From DATAXV01 sp036272915 (GTDB lineage: Bacteria; Chloroflexota; Dormibacteria; Dormibacterales; Dormibacteraceae): a stretch of 64,000 nt of DNA. A model generated the notes under the pieces. It did not search any database and was not told the DNA's origin. It saw only the letters and a list, made by a program, of their open reading frames with translations. Made by a program: the position numbers and the translations under genes. The stretch spans positions 3,906-67,905 of the forward strand of contig DATAXV010000190.1 of the NCBI GenBank assembly GCA_036272915.1. The letters run 5' to 3'. Positions 8,717-21,584 of the stretch are shown piece by piece. The number at the start of each line of letters is the position of its first letter. Positions within the stretch are counted from its first letter, which is position 1.

Positions 8717-9298
8717 GTGGTTCCTCAGAACATCCATGACTTCTTTCTCGCCAGCGGAGGCCTGGCCGGCACGCTGATCGGGCTGCTGTTCGTGACCATC
8801 TCGGTGTCCTCGTCACGGCTCAGTCGTGCAAAGGGGGACGCGCAGCTCCACCGCATACGGGCGTCGGCGGCGCTGGCGTCGTTCACCAACGCGCTGGGCG
8901 TCTCCCTCTTCGCCCTGATTCCCGGGGACAAGATCGGGCCGACCGCGGTCATCGTCGGGCTTCTTGGGCTCAGCTTCGTGCTGGCCTCGCTGCTCTCGCT
9001 GATCCGCCTGCGCCAGCTGCGGTGGGGCACGGTGCGTGACGCCGTGTTCCTGCTCGGGCTGGCGGCCACCTTCGTCATCCAGCTGATCGAGGGAGCGGCG
9101 ATCGTCCTCCACCCCAGCAACTCCGGCGCGGTGAACACCATCGCGATCCTGGTCGTCGTCAGCTTCCTGATCGGGACCTCGCGTGCGTGGGAACTGATCG
9201 GCGGGCCCTCGATCGGCCTCACCCAAGAGGTGACGGCGCTGGTCACGGGTCACGGACACCGGACGGACACGCCCACGGACGGCAAGCCAGGCGCATAG
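8717..9298 (+). CDS. Hypothetical multi-pass membrane protein
   Basis: Unrecognised 193-residue protein. About five hydrophobic segments are visible, at roughly residues 13-31 (GGLAGTLIGLLFVTISVS), 52-70, 74-98, 108-130 and 137-155. The opening HDFFLASGGLAGTLIGLLFV resembles small conserved actinobacterial membrane proteins of unknown role. A charged loop with RLRQLRW lies between spans 3 and 4, and the tail is hydrophilic. Start GTG at 8717. It is convergent with pyrD. Confidence 0.65.
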   Translation: MVPQNIHDFFLASGGLAGTLIGLLFVTISVSSSRLSRAKGDAQLHRIRASAALASFTNALGVSLFALIPGDKIGPTAVIVGLLGLSFVLASLLSLIRLRQLRWGTVRDAVFLLGLAATFVIQLIEGAAIVLHPSNSGAVNTIAILVVVSFLIGTSRAWELIGGPSIGLTQEVTALVTGHGHRTDTPTDGKPGA

Positions 9299-9334
9299 GG
9301 TCTGGCAGCGGTCTCGAGACGATGCCGGCGACAC

Positions 9335-9359
9335 GCGGCGGTTGACGTCAACCGGCCGC
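9335..9359. terminator. Palindrome between convergent genes, possible terminator of the pyr operon
   Basis: CGGTTGACGTCAACCG (9339-9354) is a perfect 16-base palindrome, extended by GCGG/GCCGC flanks. It lies two bases after the pyrD stop region and 40 bases after the opposing membrane-protein gene. As RNA it folds to a stem of about 10 pairs with an ACGT loop. No T-run follows on either strand, so a protein-binding site is an alternative. Confidence 0.4.
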
Positions 9360-9360
9360 A

Positions 9361-10284
9361 TCAGGTGGCCGGGGCCGCCTCCGACTCCGGCTCGACCAGC
9401 CGCGGAAGAGCGTCCAGATCCTCGTATCCGTTGTCGCTGACGTACCGTTCGATCCCCTCGACCACGCTCTCGATCGCCCTCGGCTCGGCGAAGGTGGCGG
9501 TGCCGACCTGGACCGCCCGGCAGCCGGCGATGAGGAACTCCAGCGCGTCCGAGGCGGTGGTGATGCCGCCGATGCCGACGACCGGGATCCTGACCGCCTT
9601 CGCCGCCTGGTGGGCGAGGTGCACGGCCATGGGCCGGATCGCCGGACCCGACAGCCCGCCGGTGCCGAAGGCGATCCGGGGGCGGCGTGTGTGGAGATCG
9701 ATCGACATCCCGACAAAGGTGTTGACGGCACAGAGCGCGTCGGCGCCCGCGTCCTCGCAGGCCCGGGCGATCTCCGCGATGTCGGTCACCGCCGGCGTCA
9801 GCTTGACCCAGACCGGGAGCGCGGTCCGGCGGCGGACGGCTCCGGTCACCGCCGCGGCGAGGCGGGCGTCCTTCCCGAAGAGCATGCCTCCCTGGCTGAC
9901 GTTCGGGCAGGAGATGTTGACCTCGAGACCGGCCACGCCGGGGGCGCCGTCGAGCCGGGCCGCCAGCTCGCCGTACTCGTCGACGGTCTCGGCGTTGATG
10001 TTGACCAGCACCGGGAAGTCCCATTCCGCCCACTGCGGCGAGTAGTCGCGGAGCAGCGCGTCCACCCCGGGGCCCTGCAACCCGATCGCGTTGAGCATGC
10101 CCGAGGGTGTCTCCACGATGCGCACCGGAGGCGTGCCCGGCCGCGGGTGCAGGAAGATCCCCTTGGAGACCATGCCACCGAGGCGGCTCCGGTCGAGCAG
10201 CGGCACCTCGGTCCCGTAGCCGAACGTTCCCGAAGCCGCCATCACCGGGGTCCTCAACTGGACGCGGCCGACCTCCAGCGTCAT
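9361..10284 (-). CDS. pyrD: Dihydroorotate dehydrogenase, class 1B catalytic subunit
   Basis: Oxidises dihydroorotate to orotate using FMN. The 307-residue protein has the class 1 catalytic cysteine in LEVNISCPNV, the substrate loop VNTFVGMSIDLHTRRP and the FMN phosphate site GIGGITTASDALEFLIAGC. Class 1B passes electrons through PyrK to NAD+, and pyrK lies directly upstream, overlapping by ATGA. Last gene of the operon. The C-terminus is slightly extended (LPRLVEPESEAAPAT). The ATG at 10284 was chosen because it overlaps the pyrK stop and gives the usual [15 protein letters not shown] start. Confidence 0.95.
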   Translation of the reverse strand: MTLEVGRVQLRTPVMAASGTFGYGTEVPLLDRSRLGGMVSKGIFLHPRPGTPPVRIVETPSGMLNAIGLQGPGVDALLRDYSPQWAEWDFPVLVNINAETVDEYGELAARLDGAPGVAGLEVNISCPNVSQGGMLFGKDARLAAAVTGAVRRRTALPVWVKLTPAVTDIAEIARACEDAGADALCAVNTFVGMSIDLHTRRPRIAFGTGGLSGPAIRPMAVHLAHQAAKAVRIPVVGIGGITTASDALEFLIAGCRAVQVGTATFAEPRAIESVVEGIERYVSDNGYEDLDALPRLVEPESEAAPAT

Positions 10285-11037
10285 CGGGATGCGACCTCGT
10301 AGTGGAGGTGTCCGGGGAGGGCCGCCCAGCGGATCGAGCCCGCCTCGTAGACGGGGCCCTCGGTACACGCCCGGTCGTAGCCACCCCGAGCCCGGGGCAC
10401 CGCGCACCCGAGGCAGACCCCGGTGCCGCAACCCATGTAGGTCTCGATCGCGACCTGGGCGGTCGGCCAGCGCCCCGCCAGTGCGGCCAGCATCGGGTTG
10501 GGGCCGCAGGCGAGAACCTGGGGCACGTCGGCCGGCGTGGCGTCGACGACCGAGCCGCGCAGCCCCCTGGAGCCGTCGTCGGTCGCCCAGCGCACCTCGT
10601 CCCCGGTCCACTCCTGGCAGAGGTCGTCGGCGGTGCGCGCGCCGTGGACCCAGCAGACACGCAGTCCGGCGGCAGCGGCGTCGCGTGCCGCCAGCGGCAT
10701 CGGCGCCACGCCCAGCCCGCCCGAGACCAGGGCCACCTCCTTCCAGGCGGGATCGAAGGTGAAGCCGCGCCCCAGCGGACCGAGCATGGAGAGGGTGTCG
10801 CCGGGAGTGAGGTCGAGCAGCTGTCGCGTGCCCTCGCCCACCGCCTTGAGGACGACCTCCACGGTCTCGCCGTCGACCCGGTAGACGGAGAAGGGCCGCC
10901 GGAGCAGTGGTCCCGGGCGCAGCAGCAGGTTGACGAACTGGCCCGCCGTCACCTCGGCCGCGATCTCGGGGGACTGGAAGCCCAGGACCCACATCTCCGC
11001 GGTCAGGCGCCGCCGCCTCAGCAGCGGGGCCGTGACG

Positions 11038-11045
<8 letters not shown>
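10281..11045 (-). CDS. pyrK: Dihydroorotate dehydrogenase electron transfer subunit
   Basis: A 254-residue FAD and [2Fe-2S] protein that carries electrons from PyrD to NAD+. It has an FAD-binding RPFSVYR motif, an NAD-binding region with [10 protein letters not shown], and the cluster ligands near the C-terminus in [11 protein letters not shown] followed by DRACTEGPV, giving four cysteines. The start overlaps the carAB stop by 8 bases and the stop overlaps pyrD. Its presence argues that the pathway ends in NADH rather than quinone. Confidence 0.93.
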
Positions 11046-15325
<4,280 letters not shown>

Positions 15326-15336
<11 letters not shown>

Positions 15337-15868
15337 GGATCACGGCTCCATCGACTCCTTCGACCTCGTCCAGGCAGACCTCGACCTGCTCCTGCTCGGA
15401 GGTGGGCACGTTCTTGCCCACGTAGTCGGGCCGGATCGGCAGCTCCCGATGGCCCCGGTCGATGAGGACGGCGAGCTCGATGGCGCGGGGGCGGCCGTGC
15501 TCGATGAGGGCGTCCATCGCCGCGCGGACCGTCCGCCCGTGGTGGATGACGTCGTCGATCAGCACCACCTTCAGGCCGGCGATGTCGGGCACCTGGCTGA
15601 GATCGCGCCCTGTCCCCCGGGGCCGATCGTCGCGGTGGCCGGAGATGTCGATCGTCCCCACCGGCACGTCCACCCCCTCCAGCTCGCTCAGCTTGCCGCC
15701 AAGCCGCCGGGCGAGGACGTCGCCCTTGGAGATGATGCCGATCAGGACGAGCCCCTTCACACCGTGGTTGCGCTCGACGATCTCGTGGGCGATGCGGGTC
15801 AGGGAGCGGCGCATGCTGTCGGCGTCCATCACCGTCGCCTTGATCTGGCTGGCGGCGAGAGCACTCAC
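15326..15868 (-). CDS. pyrR: Bifunctional pyr operon RNA-binding regulator / uracil phosphoribosyltransferase
   Basis: A 180-residue type I phosphoribosyltransferase fold. The PRPP loop is [17 protein letters not shown], close to the PyrR consensus, and [14 protein letters not shown] and the [17 protein letters not shown] region are typical of PyrR. It binds a conserved RNA loop in pyr leaders when UMP or UTP is high. The gene starts at GTG 15868, overlapping the pyrB stop (GTGA). Being second in the operon it is itself under the leader element at 16825-16856, giving feedback control. Confidence 0.93.
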
Positions 15869-16818
15869 GAGAGCACCAGGTCGAGAAGCGCCATGCGGAT
15901 GTACATCCCGTTCTTGGCCTGGCGGAAGTAGGCGGCGCGGGGATCGGCGTCGACCGCCGGGTCGATCTCGTCGACGCGGGGCAGCGGGTGCATGACGATG
16001 GCGTCCCGACGCAGCAGGCGCATCGCCGCCGGGTCGATCACGTAGACGCCCCTGATGGCAAGGTAGTCGGCCTCGGAGTCGAAGCGTTCCTTCTGGATCC
16101 TGGTCTGGTAGACGACGTCGACCTGGGGCAGCACCGCCTCCAGGTCGCGGCTCTCCGACCAGCGCACGCCGCGGGCGGTGAGATGGTCCTTGATGTCCTG
16201 GCGCATCGCCACCCGCTCGGGGGCGACGAAGTGGATCGTCACGTCGTCGAACTCACTGAGCAGGTTGGCCAGGGAGCGCACCGTACGGCCGTTGGCGAGG
16301 TCGCCGACCATGGCCACGCTGACCCCGTCGATGCGCCCCACCTCCTCGCGGATGGTGAACAGGTCGAGCAGCGCCTGGGTGGGATGCTCGCCCCTGCCGT
16401 CGCCGCCGTTGATGACGGGCACGTCACTGACCGCGGCGGCGCGCCGGGCGGCGCCCTCCTCGTGATGGCGGAGGACGATCACGTCGGCGTAGCCGGAGAC
16501 GATTCGGATCGTGTCCTCAAGCGTCTCCCCCTTGGAGGCGCTGGAGAACTCCTTGGCGTTGTCGGTGCCCATCACCCGACCGCCGAGGCGGAGCATCGCG
16601 GCCTCGAAGGAGAGACGCGTGCGGGTCGAGGGCTCGTAGAAGAGCGCGGCCATGACCTGGCTCTGGAGCCGGCCCGCGGCCCGATGGGGATCCGAGCGCA
16701 GGTCTACCGCGCGGACAAAGATCTCCTCGAGGAGCGGACGGTCGAACTGGCGGGCCTCGACCACATGGCGCAGCCGCTGCCGGCCGGGCGCGGCCGCGGT
16801 GTTATCCGTGGTTACCAA
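15865..16818 (-). CDS. pyrB: Aspartate carbamoyltransferase catalytic subunit
   Basis: Condenses carbamoyl phosphate and aspartate, the committed step of UMP synthesis. The 317-residue protein has the carbamoyl-phosphate loop FYEPSTRTRLSFEAA, INGGDGRGEHPTQALLDL and the C-terminal MHPLPRVDEID. I chose the TTG at 16816-16818: it follows AAGGAGG at ideal spacing and gives the usual length, although the frame is open to 17286. No pyrI regulatory subunit and no pyrC follow, so dihydroorotase must be encoded elsewhere. First gene of the operon. Confidence 0.93.
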   Translation of the reverse strand: MVTTDNTAAAPGRQRLRHVVEARQFDRPLLEEIFVRAVDLRSDPHRAAGRLQSQVMAALFYEPSTRTRLSFEAAMLRLGGRVMGTDNAKEFSSASKGETLEDTIRIVSGYADVIVLRHHEEGAARRAAAVSDVPVINGGDGRGEHPTQALLDLFTIREEVGRIDGVSVAMVGDLANGRTVRSLANLLSEFDDVTIHFVAPERVAMRQDIKDHLTARGVRWSESRDLEAVLPQVDVVYQTRIQKERFDSEADYLAIRGVYVIDPAAMRLLRRDAIVMHPLPRVDEIDPAVDADPRAAYFRQAKNGMYIRMALLDLVLS

Positions 16819-16824
16819 GAAGGA

Positions 16825-16856
16825 CCTCCTTCCCGGCCTCTCTGGACCGGACTTAA
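16825..16856 (-). promoter_or_regulatory. PyrR-binding RNA loop overlapping the pyrB ribosome-binding region
   Basis: Reading the minus strand, TTTAAG is followed by CCGG-TCCAGAGAGG-CCGG and then GAAGGAGG. TCCAGAGAGGC is the conserved PyrR recognition loop (Rfam PyrR element), here closed by a CCGG stem. The Shine-Dalgarno AAGGAGG (16825-16831) directly abuts the hairpin and the TTG start is 6 bases on. There is no room for the antiterminator/terminator pair of Bacillus, so the arrangement fits translational repression as described for mycobacterial pyr leaders. Confidence 0.82.
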
Positions 16857-16876
16857 AGGATCGTCGTCGTCGGAGG

Positions 16877-16882
16877 ATTCTA
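16877..16882 (-). promoter_or_regulatory. Candidate -10 box of the pyr operon promoter
   Basis: TAGAAT on the minus strand lies about 20 bases before the PyrR loop. A start near 16870 would give a leader of about 50 bases containing only the loop and the ribosome-binding site. No convincing -35 was found. Confidence 0.4.
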
Positions 16883-17501
16883 CCGCCGCGGCGCGGGTCG
16901 AGGCTGGGCCGGCTGTCGCGAGCATCCTCGGGTAGCAACCGCGGAAGCCCTCCGTGGAGTTGAGGCGGTCGATCGGCGAGCCGTGGGTGCGGTGCGGCGC
17001 CAGGCGCCCGGCGACGGCGTCCTGCCTCCTGGAACCAGCCGGTGGCGTGGGGCTCGGAAGCCTGATGTTCGCGTCGAGTGCGAGGCCCTCTCGCCTGCGG
17101 TGGGTCTCTGGCACCACTGTCGCACGGCCAGCTCAAGGACGCCCTTAGACGCACGTGCAAGGAGGTGGCGAGCACACGCGCGCTCGGCCACCGTGGGTCG
17201 GACGCGGTCTCTCGACCGGCACCCACGGAAGCTCCCGGCGCTGGTGACAACTGCCATCGGTTGCGGACCACATTCGGATCCGTCACAGCCCGGCGGCGTC
17301 AAGGGACGCTCCTGCCCTGGCCGCCTCGCGGCCGGGCACCGGCACCGCCGCCCGGACCCTACGCGGACCACATGGGTACCAGGCCGGACGAGGTCTGACC
17401 TTCGCGGCCGCCAGGGCGCTCTCGGCGGGACTCGGAGTGACGGAGATGCACCGGGGCGGAGCCGCCCAGGGGCGCCTGGCGCGGGAGGCCTCAACCGCGG
17501 C
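16883..17501. other. Long intergenic region with no recognised gene
   Basis: About 620 bases separate the pyr operon promoter from the end of the upstream exporter gene. Several overlapping frames are open, as expected from the GC content, but their translations are arginine- and proline-rich with no recognisable domain. No tRNA, transposase remnant or clear repeat was seen. Confidence 0.4.
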
Positions 17502-18998
17502 TCAGCGCGGACCGACCGACGGTGGAGGGGCGTCCAGCGCGCAGTGGCTGCTCGACCGTGAACGGTCCCCAGCGGCTCCCAAGCGTCGAGCCCGGTTGCG
17601 GATCGTCAGCGCAGCCAGCACGCCACCCGAGGCGCACAGTGCGGCCGCGATCAGAACCGCGGTCCGGAAGCCGTCGTCGAGCTGGTCGGGATGGAGGTAG
17701 CTGGCGCCCGTGATGCCCGCCAACGACGGCAGAACCGCGACCGAGAGGAGACCCCCCACCCGGGCGACGTCGTTGTTCGCCGCCGATGCGACGCCGGCCG
17801 CCTGGGTCGGTGCCGCGGCGAGTACGGCCGCGGTCAGGGGAGCGACGTTGATCGCAAGCCCGAGTCCGAAGACGAGCACCGCCGGCAGCACGTCGCGGAA
17901 GTAGCTCTGCGAGGAACCGACGCGGACCAGCATCAGCATCCCGACCGCCATGACCAGAGGTCCCACACTCATCTGGAGTCGGGGTCCGATACGGCTCGCC
18001 AGGGCGCCTGACCGAGAGGACAGGATCAGCATGATGAAGGTCACCGGGAGCAGCGCGACCCCCGATTCCAGGGGTGAGTAGTGGGCGACCTGCTGAAGCT
18101 CCATCGGCAGCAGGAACAGGGTGGTTCCCAGTGCCGCGTAGACCACGAACGTCACCAGATTCGCGCCGGCAAACTGGCGGGAGCGGAACAACCCCAGGGG
18201 CAGCAGCGGATGACCCATCCGGGACTCGACCACCACGAAGAGGACGATTCCGCCGGCGCCGACGAGCAGGAGGCACGCGATCGCCGGATGCTCGAAGCCG
18301 ACGCTGGGGCCCTCGATCAGGCCGTAGCAGAGAGCGGTCAACCCCACCGTGATGAGAACCGCGCCGGTGCCGTCGATGGGCCCGGCCGCCGGGTCTCGAG
18401 TCTCGGGGACGTATCGAGCGGTGATCAGGAGGACGGCGAGGACGACGGGGACGTTGACCAGGAAGATGAGACGCCATGAGCCGACGGCCATCAGGTAGCC
18501 GCCGAGGAAGGGCCCGACCGCCGAGGCCACGCCCGCGAAGCCCGACCAGGCGCCGATCGCCGTCCCGCGGTCCTCCGATCGGAACGAGGCTTCCAGGATG
18601 GCCAGGCTGCCCGGTGTCAGGAGCGCCGCGCCGATGCCCTGCAACCCGCGAGCGAGGATCATGGTCAGGATGTCGGGGGCGGCCCCGCAGAGCAGCGAGG
18701 CGATCCCGAACCAGATCACTCCAAAGAGGAACACCCGCCTCCGTCCGTGCCGGTCGCCCAGCGCCCCGCCGAGCAGGAGCAGACCCGAGAGCGTCAGCAT
18801 GTAGCCGGCGCTGACCCATTGAAGATCGGCCATCCCGACCTTGAACTCCCGGCCGATGGTGGGCAGGGCGATCCCCACGATGGTGCTGTCCAGGGTGGTG
18901 ACGGCGGACCCGAGCACGGTGGCGACGATCACCCACCTGCCGACCGCGCTGGAGTAGCGCAGCCGTCCGCCGGTCGCTTCGAGTGTCACGATGTCCAT
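17502..18998 (-). CDS. MFS drug exporter, DHA2 (EmrB/QacA-like), 14 spans
   Basis: A 498-residue membrane protein. LDSTIVGIALPTIGREF is the DHA2 motif in the first span (D1 motif), GGALGDRHGRRRVFLFG is motif A, ILARGLQGIGAALLTPGSLAIL follows, and GAWSGFAGVASAVGPFLGG is the motif C region. Length and pattern fit the 14-helix proton-coupled multidrug family. It starts at ATG 18998; a GTG at 19031 is also in frame. TACGAT at 19077-19082 is a possible -10. The last 30 residues are hydrophilic. The substrate is unknown. Confidence 0.88.
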   Translation of the reverse strand: MDIVTLEATGGRLRYSSAVGRWVIVATVLGSAVTTLDSTIVGIALPTIGREFKVGMADLQWVSAGYMLTLSGLLLLGGALGDRHGRRRVFLFGVIWFGIASLLCGAAPDILTMILARGLQGIGAALLTPGSLAILEASFRSEDRGTAIGAWSGFAGVASAVGPFLGGYLMAVGSWRLIFLVNVPVVLAVLLITARYVPETRDPAAGPIDGTGAVLITVGLTALCYGLIEGPSVGFEHPAIACLLLVGAGGIVLFVVVESRMGHPLLPLGLFRSRQFAGANLVTFVVYAALGTTLFLLPMELQQVAHYSPLESGVALLPVTFIMLILSSRSGALASRIGPRLQMSVGPLVMAVGMLMLVRVGSSQSYFRDVLPAVLVFGLGLAINVAPLTAAVLAAAPTQAAGVASAANNDVARVGGLLSVAVLPSLAGITGASYLHPDQLDDGFRTAVLIAAALCASGGVLAALTIRNRARRLGAAGDRSRSSSHCALDAPPPSVGPR

Positions 18999-19195
18999 CC
19001 CTCGCGGATTCCGGGTTCCATCCGACGGCACGGCGTCGAACGAGGGCGGGTGCGGGACGTTGCCGGTGCCGCCTATCGTAGCGACCGGTCAGGCGATGCC
19101 GCACCGGCGCGGCGACCGGCACAGAAAACGAAGACGAAGCCGACCCCGGATCGGCCGGTTCGAGTACGGTTGGGTGCGGTCATTCGGAGGTAGAG

Positions 19196-20125
19196 GTGCG
19201 CAGCATGGTATCGGTCGACCGCGAGCCCGTCATCAGGACGGCCCGGCTGACCAAGAGGTACGACAACGGCTCCGTCGCCGTGGACGCGGTCAACATGCGG
19301 GTCAACCGCGGCGAGGTGTACGGCTTCCTGGGTCCCAACGGTGCGGGCAAGACGACGACCCTGCGCATGCTGACCGGCCTCACCCGCCCGACCTCCGGCA
19401 CCGCCTACGTCACCGGCAAGCCACTGGGCTCGCTGGACAGCCTGGCCAAGGTCGGCTGCCTGATCGAGTCCCCCGCCTTCTATCCGTACCTCAGCGGGCG
19501 CGACAACCTGCACGTGATCGCCGACTACGCGGGCGTCCCCCACTTCCGTGTCGAGGACGCGCTCGACCTGGTCGATCTGACGCCCCGGGCCAAGGACCGC
19601 TACCAGACCTACTCCCTGGGCATGAAGCAGCGCCTCGGTCTGGCCGCGGCCACGCTCAAGGACCCGGAGCTGCTGATCCTCGACGAGCCGACCAACGGAC
19701 TCGACCCGCAGGGCATGGCCGACATGCGCGAGCTGATCAAGCAGATCGCCGAGGGCGGCCGGACAGTGCTCATCTCCAGCCACCTGCTCAGCGAGGTCGA
19801 GCAGATGTGCACGCACGTCGGCGTGATCCAGCGGGGCCGGCTCATCGCCGAGGGTCCGATCTCGGAGCTCCGCCGGGGGCCGACCAAGCTCGAGGTCCGC
19901 TGTCCCCAGCAGGAGCGCGCCGAGGTCGTGCTGCGCGACCTGCTCGGCGCCGCCGCCGTCGAGCGCGTGGACGGCTCCTTCCTTCTGTCCATCGATCTCG
20001 CCCGCGCCGCCGAGATCAACAGGGTCCTGATCCAGAGCGGGGTCGACGTGAGCCGGCTGGCCAACGTCGAGCGCTCGCTGGAGCAGACCTTCCTGGAGCT
20101 GACCGGCGGGGAGATGGGGCTGTGA
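19196..20125 (+). CDS. ABC transporter ATP-binding protein (drug/bacteriocin exporter type)
   Basis: A 309-residue ATPase with Walker A GPNGAGKTTT, Q-loop region CLIESPAFYPYLSG, signature YSLGMKQRLGLA, Walker B LLILDEPTNGLDP and switch histidine SSHLLSEVE. The C-terminal 90 residues are the usual extension of CcmA/BcrA-type exporters. The GTG at 19196 follows GGAGG by 5 bases. Its stop overlaps the permease start by GTGA. The pair would form a two-component exporter or an export-type resistance or lipid pump; the cargo is unknown. Confidence 0.92.
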   Translation: MRSMVSVDREPVIRTARLTKRYDNGSVAVDAVNMRVNRGEVYGFLGPNGAGKTTTLRMLTGLTRPTSGTAYVTGKPLGSLDSLAKVGCLIESPAFYPYLSGRDNLHVIADYAGVPHFRVEDALDLVDLTPRAKDRYQTYSLGMKQRLGLAAATLKDPELLILDEPTNGLDPQGMADMRELIKQIAEGGRTVLISSHLLSEVEQMCTHVGVIQRGRLIAEGPISELRRGPTKLEVRCPQQERAEVVLRDLLGAAAVERVDGSFLLSIDLARAAEINRVLIQSGVDVSRLANVERSLEQTFLELTGGEMGL

Positions 20126-21030
20126 GGAACATCGCGGAGACGCCGCTCGCCGACCTCCCCGGCATGCGCCAGATGCGGCCCTTCCTCGGCGCCACGCGGG
20201 CGGAGCTGATCAAGATCGACAAGCGCCCCTCGGTCTGGATCCTGCTCGGCGTGGCCCTGGCCCTCCTGGTCCTGCTCGAGTACGTCCTCTACTGGTTCCT
20301 CTATTCGCACCCGCCGCACGGGACCGCCCTGCCCGCCGGCGTCACCCCAGCCCAGATGAAGGCGCCCTTCTACCCCTCGCACATGGTCTCGACGACGACC
20401 CAGGCGGGGACGCTGCCAGGTGCGCTGGCGCTGATCCTCGGGGTGCTGCTGGTCGGCAGCGAGTACGGCTGGGGAACCTTCAAGACCCTGTTCACGCAGC
20501 GACCGGGCCGCCTGCAGACGCTGCTGGCGAAGCTGGCGGCGCTGGAGATCGCCCTGGGCGCGGCGGTGGTCCTCTTCTTCGCCGTCGCCGCCATGACCAG
20601 CATCGTCCTGGCCCTGATCGACGGGCAGCCGGCGGGGAATCTGCCCGACGGGCTGACCATCCTCCGGGCGATGCTGGCCAGCTGGCTGGTCTGGAGCTGG
20701 TGGGCGCTGTTCGGTAGCGCGCTGGCCTTCATCTTCCAGCAGTCGGCGCTGGCGATCGGATTGGGGCTCGCCTACGACTTCCTGATCGAGGGCCTGCTCT
20801 TCAGCTTCGGCGGCGCCCTCGGCGGGGACTTCCTCCACAACCTGGAGCGCGTCTTCCCCGGCGTCAACGCCACCGCGCTGCTCAACAGCTTCTTCATCCG
20901 CGCCCCCGGCAACGCCGCCGGAGGCAGCGCCGTGGTCGGCGCCGGCCAGGCGACGATCGTGCTGCTGATCTACTGCGCGGCGGCGGTCGTGGTCGCCGGT
21001 GTCCTGGTGACGCGTCGCGACATCAAGTGA
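20122..21030 (+). CDS. ABC transporter permease (ABC-2 type)
   Basis: A 302-residue membrane subunit. After a cytoplasmic start (FLGATRAELIKIDKRPSVWIL, the elbow helix typical of ABC-2 permeases) there are about six spans, beginning LLGVALALLVLLEYVLYWFLY. An external loop of about 45 residues follows the first span. EYGWGTFKTLFTQRPGR is the conserved intracellular loop. It starts at GTG 20122, overlapping the ATPase stop, and ends with RRDIK, a common motif in these permeases. Confidence 0.88.
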   Translation: MRNIAETPLADLPGMRQMRPFLGATRAELIKIDKRPSVWILLGVALALLVLLEYVLYWFLYSHPPHGTALPAGVTPAQMKAPFYPSHMVSTTTQAGTLPGALALILGVLLVGSEYGWGTFKTLFTQRPGRLQTLLAKLAALEIALGAAVVLFFAVAAMTSIVLALIDGQPAGNLPDGLTILRAMLASWLVWSWWALFGSALAFIFQQSALAIGLGLAYDFLIEGLLFSFGGALGGDFLHNLERVFPGVNATALLNSFFIRAPGNAAGGSAVVGAGQATIVLLIYCAAAVVVAGVLVTRRDIK

Positions 21031-21045
21031 TCCAGGAGGCGGTGC

Positions 21046-21486
21046 TCATCCGTTCCCGCCGTCCGGGGCCGTCATCGCCTCCACCATCGCCTGCGGGTTG
21101 AGGTAGTCGCGGAGCTCGACGATCCGGCCCTCCCGGACCTTCAGAACGAGGATGTAGGAGAACCGGAAGGGGCGGCCGGTCGCGATGACCTTCCCGGTCA
21201 GGTCGTACTCGGCCACGATCACCTCGGGATCGCCGGTGTCGTGGATGAGCACGTCATGGAAGGAGTCGAAGACGATCGGGGACTCCCCGACGACCCGCGA
21301 GAAGAAGGCATGGATCTGGTCGCGCCCCTCCAGCCGGCGGGGCGCGCCGGGCAGCGGGAACGGCCACTCGTGCACGCCGTCTTCGGCATAGAGGTCGGCG
21401 AGGTCGGAATCCTGATGCAGCGTGAGGCGCTGCATCTTCGCGAAGACCTCGCGCGGGGTCGGATGGGTCCGGATCGAGTCCGTCAT
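21046..21486 (-). CDS. SnoaL/NTF2-like family protein
   Basis: A 146-residue cone-shaped NTF2 fold protein: RTHPTPREVFAKMQRLTLHQ, then LADLYAEDGVHEWPFPLPGA, with GRDQIHAFF and the closing strands SYILVLKVREGRIVELRDYL. Such proteins are often polyketide-cyclase-like or epoxide-hydrolase-like enzymes, or small-ligand binders. The ATG at 21486 is preceded by GGAGG at 8 bases. It is divergent from a TetR gene across a long palindrome and is therefore its likely target. Confidence 0.78.
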   Translation of the reverse strand: MTDSIRTHPTPREVFAKMQRLTLHQDSDLADLYAEDGVHEWPFPLPGAPRRLEGRDQIHAFFSRVVGESPIVFDSFHDVLIHDTGDPEVIVAEYDLTGKVIATGRPFRFSYILVLKVREGRIVELRDYLNPQAMVEAMTAPDGGNG

Positions 21487-21499
21487 ATTGAGCGCCTCC

Positions 21500-21540
21500 A
21501 TTCGTTGAACGATCGTTTATTGATCGATCGTACAACGAAT
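21500..21540. promoter_or_regulatory. Long palindromic operator between SnoaL-like gene and tetR
   Basis: ATTCGTTGAACGATCG (21500-21515) is repeated inverted at 21525-21540 with 15 of 16 positions matching and a 9-base spacer. This is far beyond chance and fits a TetR-type operator covering the SnoaL-gene promoter. Confidence 0.75.
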
Positions 21541-21564
21541 CGGCATCGACGGAAGGATTCATGC

Positions 21565-21578
21565 AACGACCGTACAAT
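21565..21578 (+). promoter_or_regulatory. Second TetR site overlapping the -10 box of tetR
   Basis: AACGACCGTACAA (21565-21577) repeats the core of the upstream palindrome (AACGATCGTACAA) with one mismatch. It overlaps TACAAT (21573-21578), which lies 6 bases before the ATG at 21585. This suggests autorepression of a leaderless tetR transcript. Confidence 0.55.
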
Positions 21579-21584
21579 GGCGTG

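Noticed and set aside
16819..17286. Upstream extension of pyrB by 156 codons
   Set aside because: It would run through the PyrR loop and has no homology; TTG 16818 has a perfect ribosome site.
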